Source of the DNA: CAVPDE01 sp964580575
Lineage (GTDB): Bacteria > Desulfobacterota > DSM-4660 > Desulfatiglandales > HGW-15
Length of the DNA: 46,183 bases
Assembly (NCBI GenBank): GCA_964580575.1
Contig: CAZOLJ010000034.1
Location: forward strand, 1 to 46,183
Direction of reading: 5' to 3'
Shown: positions 8,374 to 16,598 of the stretch, piece after piece
How positions within the stretch are numbered: the first letter of the stretch is position 1
Layout of the letters: each line of letters begins with the position of its first letter
The notes under the pieces: generated by a model
The model's database searches: none
What the model saw: only the letters and a program-made list of their open reading frames with translations
What the model was told of the DNA's origin: nothing
Program-made: the position numbers and the translations under genes

Positions 8374-8506
8374 AGTCAGTGATAAGCAATGAGGACGGAG
8401 TGCCGAGTCGTCAGCTGACGGCCAATAGAGACAAGGGCTATTGCGAGGTTGCCGAGTATTCAGTGATCAATGGTCGAGGATCGATGACAAATAAGAGAGG
8501 GCTGCC

Positions 8507-10135
8507 ATGGGTGTTGCTACATACCTGAAAGATGAGAAAGACGCCATCAAGGAAGTGATTCTTCAATCCGGAATCAAGGTGAAGCCTGTTTACACGCCAG
8601 CAGACCTTGAGAGGGTGGGCTTTGATTACTCCAAGGATCTGGGAGAGCCGGGAGAATTCCCCTTTACGCGGAGCATTCATCCCCAGGGATTTCGGAGCCG
8701 AAACTGGACCACTCGGCAGTACACGGGGTTCGGGACGCCTCAGCAGACCAATGAGCGTTTCAAGCTGATGATTGCCCATGGCCAGACAGGGCTCAACGTG
8801 GCTTTTGATCTTCCCACCCAGATGGGGTATGACTCCGACGATCCCATGGCCGAGGGAGAAGTGGGCCGCGTCGGCATGGCGATCGATTCCTTGCAGGATT
8901 TTGAGATCGCCTTCAAGGACATCAAGTTGAACAAAATCGGATCCGGGCTGACCATCAATGCGGTCGCTTCCATCATGCTCGCCATGTATCAGTCGGTGGC
9001 GGAGAAATTCGGGTACAAAAAAGAGGAGATTTCCGCCACGCCCCAGAACGACATTCTGAAAGAGATGGTGGGAAGAGGCGCGTGGATCTATCCGGTGGAG
9101 CCCGCCGTGCGCCTCATCGGGGACACGATCGAATACTCCATGAAAGAGCTCCCCCGGTGCAACCCGGTCTCCGTGTGCGGCTATCACATCCGGGAGTCGG
9201 GGTGCACACCGGTCCAGGAAATCTCCTATGCCTTTGAAATCGCTTTCGCCTACATCGACGAAGTGGTGAAGCGGGGCTACAAGGCCGAGGAATGCGTGGG
9301 AGGTTTCACGTTCAACCTGAATATCTTCGGCAACCTCTGGGAGACGGTGGCCAAGTTCCGGGCGGCCAGAAAGCTCTGGGCCAAGCTCCTCAGAGAACGG
9401 TACGGCGTTCAGGACAAGAAGGCGCTGTTTCTTCGGGGCATCTTTGGAGGCGGCGGCTCAGGCATGACCAAGCAGCAGCCGGAAAACAACATCATGAGAG
9501 GCGCCTACTATGCCCTTGCAGCGGCACTCTCAGGGGCGCAAACCACGGCCCTTTGCTCCTTTGATGAAGCCTACACGATTCCCACGGAGAGGGCGGCGCT
9601 CCTCTCCCTCCGGACCTTCCAGATTCTCATGGACGAGATCGGCTTGAGAGACACGGTTGATCCCTTGGCCGGTTCCTATTTCATCGAGACCCTGACCAAG
9701 GAAATGGAAGGGAAGATTCTGGAAGAAATGGAAAAGGTGGAAAGAATCGGAGGCATGGTCAAGGCGGTGGCCTCAGGGTATGTCCAGAGAGAGGTGGCTC
9801 GACAGGCCTACGAGTACGAGAAAAGACTCCAGGAAGGCAAAGTCATCAAGGTGGGCGTGAACAAGTACACGGAGGGCGTGGACATGGAGGTGGAACTCCA
9901 TGAGTACAACGAGTCCTGGGCGCAGGAGCAAATCAGTCGTCTCAAAGCACTCAAGCGCACCAGGGACAACAAAGCGGTCAAGGACAGCTTGAAAGCCCTT
10001 GAGACGTCCGCTTCGGAGAAAAAGAACGTGATGCCTTACCTGGTGAACTGCTGCAAAGCTTACGCCACAGTGGGCGAGATGGCCAATGTGTTCCGCCAGG
10101 TTTTCGGAGAACACAAGGAGCCCAGCATTTTCTAG
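8507..10135 (+). CDS. Methylmalonyl-CoA mutase-type large (catalytic) subunit
   Basis: This 542-residue TIM-barrel subunit catalyses a B12 radical carbon-skeleton rearrangement of an acyl-CoA. It opens with FPFTRSIHPQGFRSRNW, then RQYTGFG, VAFDLPTQMGYDSD, QNDILKE and CGYHIRESG. Tyr72, Arg190 and His227 align with Tyr89, Arg207 and His244 of Propionibacterium methylmalonyl-CoA mutase with a constant offset of 17. That favours a substrate with a second carboxyl group. The residues that mark 2-hydroxyisobutyryl-CoA mutase (Ile at Tyr72, Asp at Ala99) are absent. However, the HR of true methylmalonyl mutases (PTHRGYDSD) is QM here, so a different substrate is possible. Confidence 0.9.
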   Translation: MGVATYLKDEKDAIKEVILQSGIKVKPVYTPADLERVGFDYSKDLGEPGEFPFTRSIHPQGFRSRNWTTRQYTGFGTPQQTNERFKLMIAHGQTGLNVAFDLPTQMGYDSDDPMAEGEVGRVGMAIDSLQDFEIAFKDIKLNKIGSGLTINAVASIMLAMYQSVAEKFGYKKEEISATPQNDILKEMVGRGAWIYPVEPAVRLIGDTIEYSMKELPRCNPVSVCGYHIRESGCTPVQEISYAFEIAFAYIDEVVKRGYKAEECVGGFTFNLNIFGNLWETVAKFRAARKLWAKLLRERYGVQDKKALFLRGIFGGGGSGMTKQQPENNIMRGAYYALAAALSGAQTTALCSFDEAYTIPTERAALLSLRTFQILMDEIGLRDTVDPLAGSYFIETLTKEMEGKILEEMEKVERIGGMVKAVASGYVQREVARQAYEYEKRLQEGKVIKVGVNKYTEGVDMEVELHEYNESWAQEQISRLKALKRTRDNKAVKDSLKALETSASEKKNVMPYLVNCCKAYATVGEMANVFRQVFGEHKEPSIF

Positions 10136-10227
10136 AGCCGCCTGTTGCGAGTTGCAGGTCGCATGTAGGAAGGCAAGGGAAGACCGGAAGGAATACCCGG
10201 TTAGAATTGTAAACGAAATTATTTCCT

Positions 10228-10306
10228 TGTCATTTCGACCGAAGGGAGAAATCTTTCCTGGAACCGATCAAAGATTTCTCAGTCGCTTTGCTCCTTCGAA
10301 ATGACA
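10228..10306. repeat. Dispersed palindromic repeat TGTCATTTCGACC...
   Basis: TGTCATTTCGACCGAAGGG at the left and CTCCTTCGAAATGACA at the right are near inverted repeats, with GAGAAATCT and AGATTTCTC just inside. A second copy lies in reverse orientation at 21569-21646 between hyuA and hyuB. This MITE-like repeat type is widespread between genes in several bacterial phyla. The rest of the 317-bp gap between the mutase and dctP shows no gene, only short GAGTTGCAGGTCGCA/CAACTTGCAACCTGCCACTTGCC repeats. Confidence 0.75.
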
Positions 10307-10452
10307 TGAGGAGTAATGCAAGCAGGCATAGTGAATTCCAACAAGCAACTTGCAACCTGCCACTTGCCATAACGAGAAAGGAGGTGAGGTGAAGAGAACT
10401 CTACGGTCGGGGACGGATGAACCAAGCCTTTAACCCAAAAGGAGGTGCTTAG

Positions 10453-11481
10453 ATGACACGAAAGGTAGCGTTTTTGATGGTCGGATTTTTCGTTGCAGCG
10501 ATGTTTGCGGCAGTGTCACCGCCGGTCACATTCGGACAGGAAATCAAACTCACCTATGCCAACTTCCCGCCTGCGCCCACCTTCCCCTGCGTCCAGATGG
10601 AGCGCTGGGCCAAAGAGGTGGGAGACAGGACCAAGGGAAAAGTGAAAGTGCAAACCTTCCCGGGCGGAACCCTGCTGCCTGCCAAGAACATTTTCGACGG
10701 GGTCATAGCAGGGACGGCCGACATCGGCAACTTTGCCATGAGCTATCAGCCGGGCCGGTTTCCCGTCTCGGAAGCGATTGACCTGCCCCTGGGATTCTCC
10801 AGCGCCAGAGCGGCCAGCATGGCCCTTTACGACCTCATCGACAAGTACAAACCTAAGGAATTTGAGCAGGTCAAAATCATAACACTTTTCACCTGTCCGC
10901 CTGCGAACATCATGACCAAGACCCCGGTCAAAACCCTTGCAGATATGAAGGGAATGGAGCTGAGAGTGGGAGGAACCCAGGCGGACATCATCAAGCTCCT
11001 GGGCGGAATACCCGTCGCCATGCCCCAGTCCGACACCCCGGAAGCGCTCCAGAAGGGGGTGGTCAAAGGCCACGTCTCTTCCATGGAAGTGCTCAAGGAC
11101 TTCAACTACGCAGCCTACACCCCCAACGCCACCATCGCCAACCTGTGGGTGGTGACCTTTGCTGTGGTCATGAACAAGCAGAAATGGGAATCCTTGCCTG
11201 CGGATGTGAAGAAGGTGTTCGACGATCTGCGAATCGATCAGGCCCTGTGGACCGGCACGTATGTGGACAACCATGTGCTGGAGGCGGTGAAATGGTCCAA
11301 AGAGAAATACAACCTCCAAATCTTTGAGCTCCCGGCCAACGAGAAAGCAGAAATCCCCAAAATGCTGGCGCCCATTATTTCTGATTACGTGAAGAGGGTG
11401 ACTGCAGCGGGGCTGCCGGGCGATCAAATTGTCAAAGACGCGCTCGCTCTGAAGGACAAGCACGAGAAGGAGTTCAAGTAA
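10453..11481 (+). CDS. dctP: TRAP transporter solute-binding protein (DctP family)
   Basis: This periplasmic binding protein of a tripartite ATP-independent transporter captures organic acids, typically through a conserved arginine-carboxylate salt bridge. The 342-residue protein has a Sec signal peptide (about residues 1-28, core VAFLMVGFFVAAMFAAV). The DctP domain includes FDGVIAGTADIGNFAMSY near residue 75, the conserved MKGMELRVGGTQADIIKLLGG region near 165, with the ligand-binding arginine in LRVGG, and VVTFAVVMNKQKWESLP near 232. The start has a perfect AAGGAGG site. It is first in a dctPQM set within the catabolic block, so the ligand is likely the pathway substrate. Confidence 0.93.
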   Translation: MTRKVAFLMVGFFVAAMFAAVSPPVTFGQEIKLTYANFPPAPTFPCVQMERWAKEVGDRTKGKVKVQTFPGGTLLPAKNIFDGVIAGTADIGNFAMSYQPGRFPVSEAIDLPLGFSSARAASMALYDLIDKYKPKEFEQVKIITLFTCPPANIMTKTPVKTLADMKGMELRVGGTQADIIKLLGGIPVAMPQSDTPEALQKGVVKGHVSSMEVLKDFNYAAYTPNATIANLWVVTFAVVMNKQKWESLPADVKKVFDDLRIDQALWTGTYVDNHVLEAVKWSKEKYNLQIFELPANEKAEIPKMLAPIISDYVKRVTAAGLPGDQIVKDALALKDKHEKEFK

Positions 11482-11515
11482 CGGCGCAACGGATCTCCTG
11501 CTCAAGCACACCCAT

Positions 11516-11575
11516 CCCTCTATTCCCTCCTCTCCCGAAGCGCGCTTGCGGGGGAGGAAGGGGATAGAAGAGGGG
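11516..11575. promoter_or_regulatory. Stem-loop between dctP and dctQ
   Basis: CCCTCTATTCCCTCCTCTCCC (11516-11536) can pair with the GGGGAGGAAGGGGATAGAAGAGG segment (about 11551-11574) around a GC-rich loop. Such hairpins behind binding-protein genes are known to stabilise the upstream mRNA or partly terminate transcription. That would give more DctP than permease. No U-run follows, so a processing or stability element is more likely than a full terminator. Confidence 0.55.
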
Positions 11576-11607
11576 TAAGGCGAGTGCCGGAAAAAGAGGA
11601 AACTTTC

Positions 11608-12102
11608 ATGGAAGTTCTTGAAAAAATACGCGACCTCCTTGACAAGGCCTTCGTGGTTCTGGGCGGGGTGGCGGTTCTGGCCCTCATGGCCCTGGCCACA
11701 GGCAATGTGTGCTTCAGGGTCTTCGGGATGCCCTATCGCGGAGCCTACGAACTCGTCACCTTTCTAGGGGCTGTGGTCACCGCTTTTGCGCTGGGTTACA
11801 CGCAGAGGAAGAAGAGCCATATTGTGGTGGACATTCTGACAGAGACCTTCAGTGAGGGAGTCAAGAAGGTCCTTGACGGAATCAGTTACTTCATAGGGAT
11901 GGTGTTCTTTGCGCTCATCTCCTGGGTGATCTTCAGATGGGGCATAAGGATCGCCGGTTCGGGAGAAGTGTCCGAGACCCTCAAGATCGCTTACTATCCC
12001 TTTATCTACGCAGTGGCTGCGGGTTTTGCTTTCCTCTGCCTGACCCTGCTCCTTGATTTTCTCCATGCAGTTCTGAAGAAAGGGGGTAACACGGCATCAT
12101 GA
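11608..12102 (+). CDS. dctQ: TRAP transporter small permease (DctQ family)
   Basis: This four-helix membrane subunit of a TRAP transporter has 164 residues from the ATG at 11608. That ATG follows AGAGGAAA; an alternative GTG at 11584 would add eight residues. Hydrophobic segments lie near residues 15-35, 48-65, 90-112 and 125-148. The typical DctQ elements are the N-terminal helix (VLGGVAVLALMALATGNVCFRVFG), the RGAYELVTFLGAVVTAFALGY segment with its conserved acidic residue, and QRKKSHIVVDI. It overlaps dctM by 4 bp (ATGA), implying translational coupling. Confidence 0.9.
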   Translation: MEVLEKIRDLLDKAFVVLGGVAVLALMALATGNVCFRVFGMPYRGAYELVTFLGAVVTAFALGYTQRKKSHIVVDILTETFSEGVKKVLDGISYFIGMVFFALISWVIFRWGIRIAGSGEVSETLKIAYYPFIYAVAAGFAFLCLTLLLDFLHAVLKKGGNTAS

Positions 12103-13406
12103 GCGGGCCCATCGTCGGAGTGATCGGTATTTTCGTGATGTTTGCCGTGTTGTTTGTGCTCAGGCTTCCTGCGGCCTTCACCATGATGATCGTAGGCTTT
12201 CTGGGAGTCAGTTATGTCACGTCCTTTAAGGCTGCTCTGGGGATGATCGGCCCTGATTTGTGGAACATCTTTTCAAACTACGGTCTCACCGTGATCCCCA
12301 TGTTCATCCTGGTGGGAGAGTTTGTCCACTACGGAGGGTACAACAACAGCCTCTACTATGCGACCCACAAGTGGTTCGGTCACTACCGGGGTGGACTGGC
12401 CATCACCACGATCATGGCTTGCGCGGCCTTTTCCGCCATCAGCGGATCGAATACGGCAACCGCTGCCACCATGAGCAGCGTCGCCATACCGGAAATGAAG
12501 AAGTACAAGTATCACCCCATGGTCAATGCGGGATCCGTGGCGGCAGGCGCCACGCTGGGGGTGTTGATTCCTCCCAGCATTGTTCTGGTGGTGTACGGAC
12601 TCTACACAGGGCAATCCATCGGAAAGCTCTTTTTCGGAAATGTCATTCCCAGTGCGATTCTCACCCTGCTGATCGCCGCGACCGTGATGTACATCTGTTT
12701 GCGTCATCCGGAATGGGGACCTAAAGGACCGAAGAGCACCTGGTCCGAGAGAATGAGAGCCCTTCCGGAGATCATCGATATTCTGATTCTCTTTACGATT
12801 ATCATGTATGCTCTTTTTACCGGGGTTGTGACGGCGACCGAGGCGGCCGCCGCCAGCTGTGCCCTTGGCCTTGCGATCTGTTTGATCCGGAGAAAGCTCA
12901 CGTGGAAAGGCTTCATGGCCTCCATCGGAGACACCCTTCGCATCTCCTGCCTGGTCTTCATGATTGTGGCAGGGGCTACGGTCTTCGGACGATTCCTTGC
13001 GATCACCCGGTTGCCCTTTGAGGCGGCCTCCTGGATCAGCACCCTGGATCTGCCCAACTGGGTTCTCCTGTGGCTGATTCTCATCTGCTACATCATCGGC
13101 GGCTGTGTGATGGACGCCCTGGCCTTTCTCCTGATTTCGCTGCCCATCTTTTTCCCTCTGGTCACGGCTATGGGCTATGACCCCATCTGGTTCGGCCAGG
13201 TGGTCTGCATTGTCACCACCATGGGTGCGATCATGCCGCCCATAGGGATTTGCTGCTACATCGTTGCAGGGATGGCAAAAGACATTCCCCTTGGGACGGT
13301 GTTCCGGGGGGCTCTGTACTATATTCCTGCCTACATCATCTCCATGGCGATTTTGATGCTTTCGCCCTATTGGACGGTTCTGGTTCTTTCGGACCTTGTG
13401 AAGTGA
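12099..13406 (+). CDS. dctM: TRAP transporter large permease (DctM family)
   Basis: This is the 435-residue transport subunit of the TRAP system, with about 12 hydrophobic segments, coupling solute uptake to a Na+ or H+ gradient. Family signatures are the PMFILVGEFVHYGG region near residue 67, AFSAISGSNTATAATMSSVAIPEM near residue 110, AGATLGVLIPPSIVLVVYG near 150, FTGVVTATEAAAA near 240, and GAIMPPIGICCYIVAGMAKDIP near 378. It starts inside the dctQ stop codon. The next ORF is separated by the inverted-repeat element at 13416-13720. Confidence 0.93.
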   Translation: MSGPIVGVIGIFVMFAVLFVLRLPAAFTMMIVGFLGVSYVTSFKAALGMIGPDLWNIFSNYGLTVIPMFILVGEFVHYGGYNNSLYYATHKWFGHYRGGLAITTIMACAAFSAISGSNTATAATMSSVAIPEMKKYKYHPMVNAGSVAAGATLGVLIPPSIVLVVYGLYTGQSIGKLFFGNVIPSAILTLLIAATVMYICLRHPEWGPKGPKSTWSERMRALPEIIDILILFTIIMYALFTGVVTATEAAAASCALGLAICLIRRKLTWKGFMASIGDTLRISCLVFMIVAGATVFGRFLAITRLPFEAASWISTLDLPNWVLLWLILICYIIGGCVMDALAFLLISLPIFFPLVTAMGYDPIWFGQVVCIVTTMGAIMPPIGICCYIVAGMAKDIPLGTVFRGALYYIPAYIISMAILMLSPYWTVLVLSDLVK

Positions 13407-13415
13407 CAAGGCGCT

Positions 13416-13720
13416 CAGTAACGTTTTAGCTTTTTGAAATGGTAAGGAGCAAAGGCCATGGGGGTCTCTCTAAAAACTGAAAAACGAAGTAGCCACACCA
13501 CAGCGTCCGGCTTTAGACCGTGGGGGAGGCGGGCGGAAGGCTACTGGGGAATTTGCCATCGAAAACTCTGCACGGAGGTGCCGGTGAAACCTCGCCGCCC
13601 GCCTTTGCTACCCCTTACCTTCATGGTTTTTCCCGATCAATCTTCGTTTTCAGTCTTTAGAGAGACCCCCATGGCCTCAGCCATCAGCATTCAATTTCAA
13701 AAAGCTAAAAGATTACAGTG
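13416..13720. mobile_element. About 305-bp element with long terminal inverted repeats (MITE-like)
   Basis: The whole dctM-paaK interval is an inverted-repeat element. The left arm runs from CAGTAACGTTTTAGC through TTTTTGAAAT and GGCCATGGGGGTCTCTCT to AACGAAG (about 13416-13489). The right arm (about 13642-13720) is its reverse complement, with a few mismatches and a short indel. The core holds GGCGGGCGG on both sides and a small hairpin CGGCTTTAGACCG. It encodes no convincing protein; the 91-codon frame across it is made of the repeat itself. A non-autonomous mobile element is the most likely reading; a large regulatory hairpin is the alternative. Confidence 0.6.
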
Positions 13721-13762
13721 TCTATTGAGATGAGTTTGATGGACAAGGAGGCGATAGCGATT

Positions 13763-15055
13763 ATGTCAAAAAGCTTCATGCCTAAAATCAAAACGAAAAA
13801 GGAACTTGCGGAACTTCAGCTCAAAGGGCTGAAATGGACGGTGAACCATGCCTATCGCGGATCAGCCTTTTACCGGAAAAGACTGGAGGAGGCTGGCGTA
13901 AAGCCCAAGGACATTCGCTCCCTCAAGGACCTTCAGAAACTCCCCTTTACAACGTCCAAGGATCTCCAGGAGGGGTACCCTTTTCCTCTTCTCTCGGTTC
14001 CTTTTGAGAAGGTGGTGAGGATTCACGCTTCGTCGGGAACCACAGGGAAAAGGAAGGTCCTTGCCTACACCCAGAAAGACATCAATGACTGGGCCGACTT
14101 TTTTGCCCGCTGCTATGAAATGGCGGGTCTGACGCAAGAAGACAGAGTGCAGATCGCGGTGGGGTACGGCGTGTGGACCGCGGGGGTGGGCTTTCAGCTG
14201 GGGTGCGAGCGCTTCGGCGCCATGGCGATTCCTGCAGGCCCGGGAAACCTGGACATGCAGTGCCAGTTTCTTGTGGACATGAAGACCACGGCCATGTGCT
14301 GTACCGCGTCCATGGGTCTTCTCATGGCCGAAGAGGTGCTCAAACGGGGCATCAAAGATCAGATTCATCTCAAGAAAATGATTTTCGGATCTGAGAGGTC
14401 CAGCGATGCCATGAGGAGCCGCATCAAGGAAATTCTCAGCCTGGATCATCTGTTCGACATCCCCGGGATGACGGAGCTCTACGGTCCTGGAACAGGGCTG
14501 GACTGCGTCTACCACACAGGGATTCATTACTGGGCGGACTACTACATCCTGGAAATCCTGGACCCTGAGACGCTCAAGCCTGTCCCCGAAGGAGAGACGG
14601 GCGAAATGGTGGTGACCACTCTCAGGAAAGAGGCGGCCCCGCTCATCCGTTACAGAACCCGGGACCTCACAAGGCTCATTCCGGGAAGGTGCCCGTGCGG
14701 GTCCATCCTTCCAAGACACGATCGGCTGCTGGGCCGGTCCGACGACATGATCATCTTCCGGGCGGTGAACATTTACCCCGGGCAGATCGATCACATTCTC
14801 TCCGGGATGCCGGGCATTGGGAGCGAGTACCAGATCATCCTTGACCGAAAAGAAGACGGCAAAGACTACATGACCATCAAGGTGGAGCGGGATCAGGGAG
14901 TCGGCAAGGAAAAAGACCCGGCGCTGAGCAAGAAAGTCGGCGAACAAGTCAAGAAGCAGGTTTTGGTGAGCGCCGGCGTCGAAATCGTGGACTACGGGAG
15001 CTTGCCGAGATCGGAAAGGAAGAGCAAGAGGGTTTTTGATAACAGAGAATTCTAA
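13763..15055 (+). CDS. Phenylacetate-CoA ligase-like AMP-forming CoA ligase (PaaK family)
   Basis: The enzyme makes an acyl-AMP and then an acyl-CoA from a carboxylic acid. The 430-residue protein carries the ATP-binding loop HASSGTTGKRK (near residue 93), FGSERSS near 211, and the A5-type motif IPGMTELYGPG near 234. It also has LIRYRTRDLTRL near 294 and the C-terminal domain with LPRSERKSKRVFDNR, containing the A10-type lysines. The start at 13763 follows AAGGAGG; earlier in-frame starts (GTG 13718, ATG 13730) fall at the edge of the inverted-repeat element. It is directly upstream of the molybdenum hydroxylase genes, so the hydroxylase may act on the CoA thioester made here. Confidence 0.92.
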   Translation: MSKSFMPKIKTKKELAELQLKGLKWTVNHAYRGSAFYRKRLEEAGVKPKDIRSLKDLQKLPFTTSKDLQEGYPFPLLSVPFEKVVRIHASSGTTGKRKVLAYTQKDINDWADFFARCYEMAGLTQEDRVQIAVGYGVWTAGVGFQLGCERFGAMAIPAGPGNLDMQCQFLVDMKTTAMCCTASMGLLMAEEVLKRGIKDQIHLKKMIFGSERSSDAMRSRIKEILSLDHLFDIPGMTELYGPGTGLDCVYHTGIHYWADYYILEILDPETLKPVPEGETGEMVVTTLRKEAAPLIRYRTRDLTRLIPGRCPCGSILPRHDRLLGRSDDMIIFRAVNIYPGQIDHILSGMPGIGSEYQIILDRKEDGKDYMTIKVERDQGVGKEKDPALSKKVGEQVKKQVLVSAGVEIVDYGSLPRSERKSKRVFDNREF

Positions 15056-15070
15056 ACAGGGAAGAAAGCA

Positions 15071-15190
15071 ATTGCGAATTGAGGAATTGAGGGATTCTGG
15101 AATTGAGGAGGAAGGCTGTTGTGTAAGGTTTTCAATTCGCCAATTCCTAAATCCCAGAATCCCGGAATTCCAGAATTCTAGAATTGGCAA
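15071..15190. repeat. AATTG/GAATTC-rich inverted repeat
   Basis: The 158 bp between the ligase and the FAD-subunit gene contain GCGAATTGAGGAATTGAGGG and GATTCTGGAATTGAGG. Their inverted counterparts (CAATTCGCCAATTCC, CCCAGAATCCCGGAATTCC) follow. The sequence could fold into a long imperfect hairpin ending just before the Shine-Dalgarno of the next gene. It looks like another dispersed repeat of this genome; no gene is present. Confidence 0.55.
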
Positions 15191-15213
15191 ATTTCTTTAA
15201 AAGGAGAAGAACC

Positions 15214-16080
15214 GTGAGCAAGTTTGAATACCTCATGCCCTCGACCATTGACGAGGCTATTTCTCTCCTGGTGAGCCGTGGAGAAAGGGCGAAATTCGTT
15301 GCCGGAGGCACGGATGTGATGGTCAAGATCAAGGAGGGGAAGATCACCCCTCAGGTCCTGGTCTCATTGAGGCGAGTTCAGGGCCTTGATCAGATCACCT
15401 ACAAGGAAGGGGAGCTGCGAATCGGCTCTCTGGTGACTCACCGGATGCTGGAGCTCTCTCCGGTCATCCGGAAGGAGTTCCCGATTCTCATGGACGCGGT
15501 GACGAACATCGGTTCCGTGCAGATCCGGAATGTGGCCACCATCGGCGGCAACATCGTGAACGCGGTCCCTTCGGCCGACGGCGCCATTCCGTTGATCACC
15601 CTCGGGGCTCAGGTCCGGATCCGGGGACCGAAGGGGGAAAGAAGCATGGCCCTGCTGGACCTCTACATCGGTCCGGGGCAGACGCTGCTCGAGCCGGGCG
15701 AAATTCTCTTGGAGTTCGTGATCCCCAAACTTCCTCCGCGCACAGGAGCGGCCTATGTGAAGCACACGCGGCGGGAAGCCATGGAGCTTCCGCTTCTGGG
15801 AGTGGCGGTGCTTCTGTCCTTTGCCGAGGACTTGGCCACCTGCACCGGAGCGAGAATCGGACTGGGGGTCTTGGCGCCCACGCCCATGCGAGCGAGAAAC
15901 GGGGAGGCGATTCTCAAAGGCCAAAAAGTCACGGAGGACGTCCTCCTCAAGGCAGGCAAGGCCGCGGCCGAGGAGTGCAAGGCCAGAGACAGCATACGCG
16001 GAGAGGCTTGGTATCGCAGGGAAATGGTGGAAGTCCTTGTCCCGCGCATGGCGCGCCTCGCCATGGAAAGAGCACGATAG
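15214..16080 (+). CDS. FAD-binding (medium) subunit of a xanthine dehydrogenase-family molybdenum hydroxylase
   Basis: This 288-residue subunit carries electrons from the Fe-S subunit to FAD. The FAD-binding motifs FVAGGTDVMVKIK (near residue 30) and NVATIGGNIVNAVPSADGA (near residue 108) are intact. The C-terminal CO dehydrogenase flavoprotein domain follows with RREAMELPLLGVAV and RIGLGVLAPTPMRA. GTG at 15214 after AAAGGAGAAG is chosen over an upstream TTG at 15184. It lacks the four-cysteine [4Fe-4S] insertion that marks the beta subunit of 4-hydroxybenzoyl-CoA reductase, so an oxidative hydroxylase is more likely than a ring-dehydroxylating reductase. Confidence 0.92.
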   Translation: MSKFEYLMPSTIDEAISLLVSRGERAKFVAGGTDVMVKIKEGKITPQVLVSLRRVQGLDQITYKEGELRIGSLVTHRMLELSPVIRKEFPILMDAVTNIGSVQIRNVATIGGNIVNAVPSADGAIPLITLGAQVRIRGPKGERSMALLDLYIGPGQTLLEPGEILLEFVIPKLPPRTGAAYVKHTRREAMELPLLGVAVLLSFAEDLATCTGARIGLGVLAPTPMRARNGEAILKGQKVTEDVLLKAGKAAAEECKARDSIRGEAWYRREMVEVLVPRMARLAMERAR

Positions 16081-16091
16081 GAGGTGATCCG

Positions 16092-16595
16092 ATGAAGAAG
16101 GAGATTTCTTTTGTGTTGAACGGGAACAGAATGGAAATAGAGGTGGACCCCTTCTGGACGCTCCTTGAGCTGCTCAGGGAAGAGCTGGAGATGGCCGGGA
16201 CCAAATACGGCTGTGGAAGCGGGGAGTGCGGCGCCTGCACGGTGCTGGTGAACGGGAAAGCCGTCAACGCCTGCCTTTTCCCGGCCGTGGAAATCGATGG
16301 AGCCACTGTGACCACCATCGAAGGCCTGGCCAAAGCTTCGGGCGAGCTCCATCCTCTGCAGACGGCTTTCATCGAGCAGGGGGCGGTTCAGTGCGGATAT
16401 TGCACGCCGGGCATGATCATGTCTGCCAAGGCCCTTCTGGACGAGAATCCGAATCCCACGGAAGAGGAGATCCGCCATGCCCTGGCAGGCAACTTCTGCC
16501 GCTGCACGGGCTATGTCCAGATTGTCGACGCGGTCAAAGCGGCAAGCCACGCCATCACCACCAAAGGGGAAATGAGGCCGAGAAAGGCAGAATAG
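16092..16595 (+). CDS. 2x[2Fe-2S] (small) subunit of the molybdenum hydroxylase
   Basis: The 167-residue subunit relays electrons between the molybdenum centre and FAD. The plant-ferredoxin-like N-terminal cluster has the signature CGSGECGACTVLVNGK plus a later Cys in VNACLF. The C-terminal helical domain has the second cluster in VQCGYCTPGM and NFCRCTGY. All eight expected cysteines are present. The start at 16092 follows a near-perfect AGGAGGTGATC ribosome site that overlaps the end of the FAD-subunit gene. The gene order FAD subunit, Fe-S subunit, Mo subunit is that of the CoxMSL/HcrBCA type. Confidence 0.94.
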   Translation: MKKEISFVLNGNRMEIEVDPFWTLLELLREELEMAGTKYGCGSGECGACTVLVNGKAVNACLFPAVEIDGATVTTIEGLAKASGELHPLQTAFIEQGAVQCGYCTPGMIMSAKALLDENPNPTEEEIRHALAGNFCRCTGYVQIVDAVKAASHAITTKGEMRPRKAE

Positions 16596-16598
16596 AGA

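Noticed and set aside
8507..10135. Assignment as 2-hydroxyisobutyryl-CoA mutase
   Set aside because: The diagnostic Ile and Asp of that enzyme are Tyr72 and Ala99 here.
13458..13733. A 91-codon plus-strand frame between dctM and the ligase
   Set aside because: It is composed of the inverted-repeat element itself; its ends are the two repeat arms.
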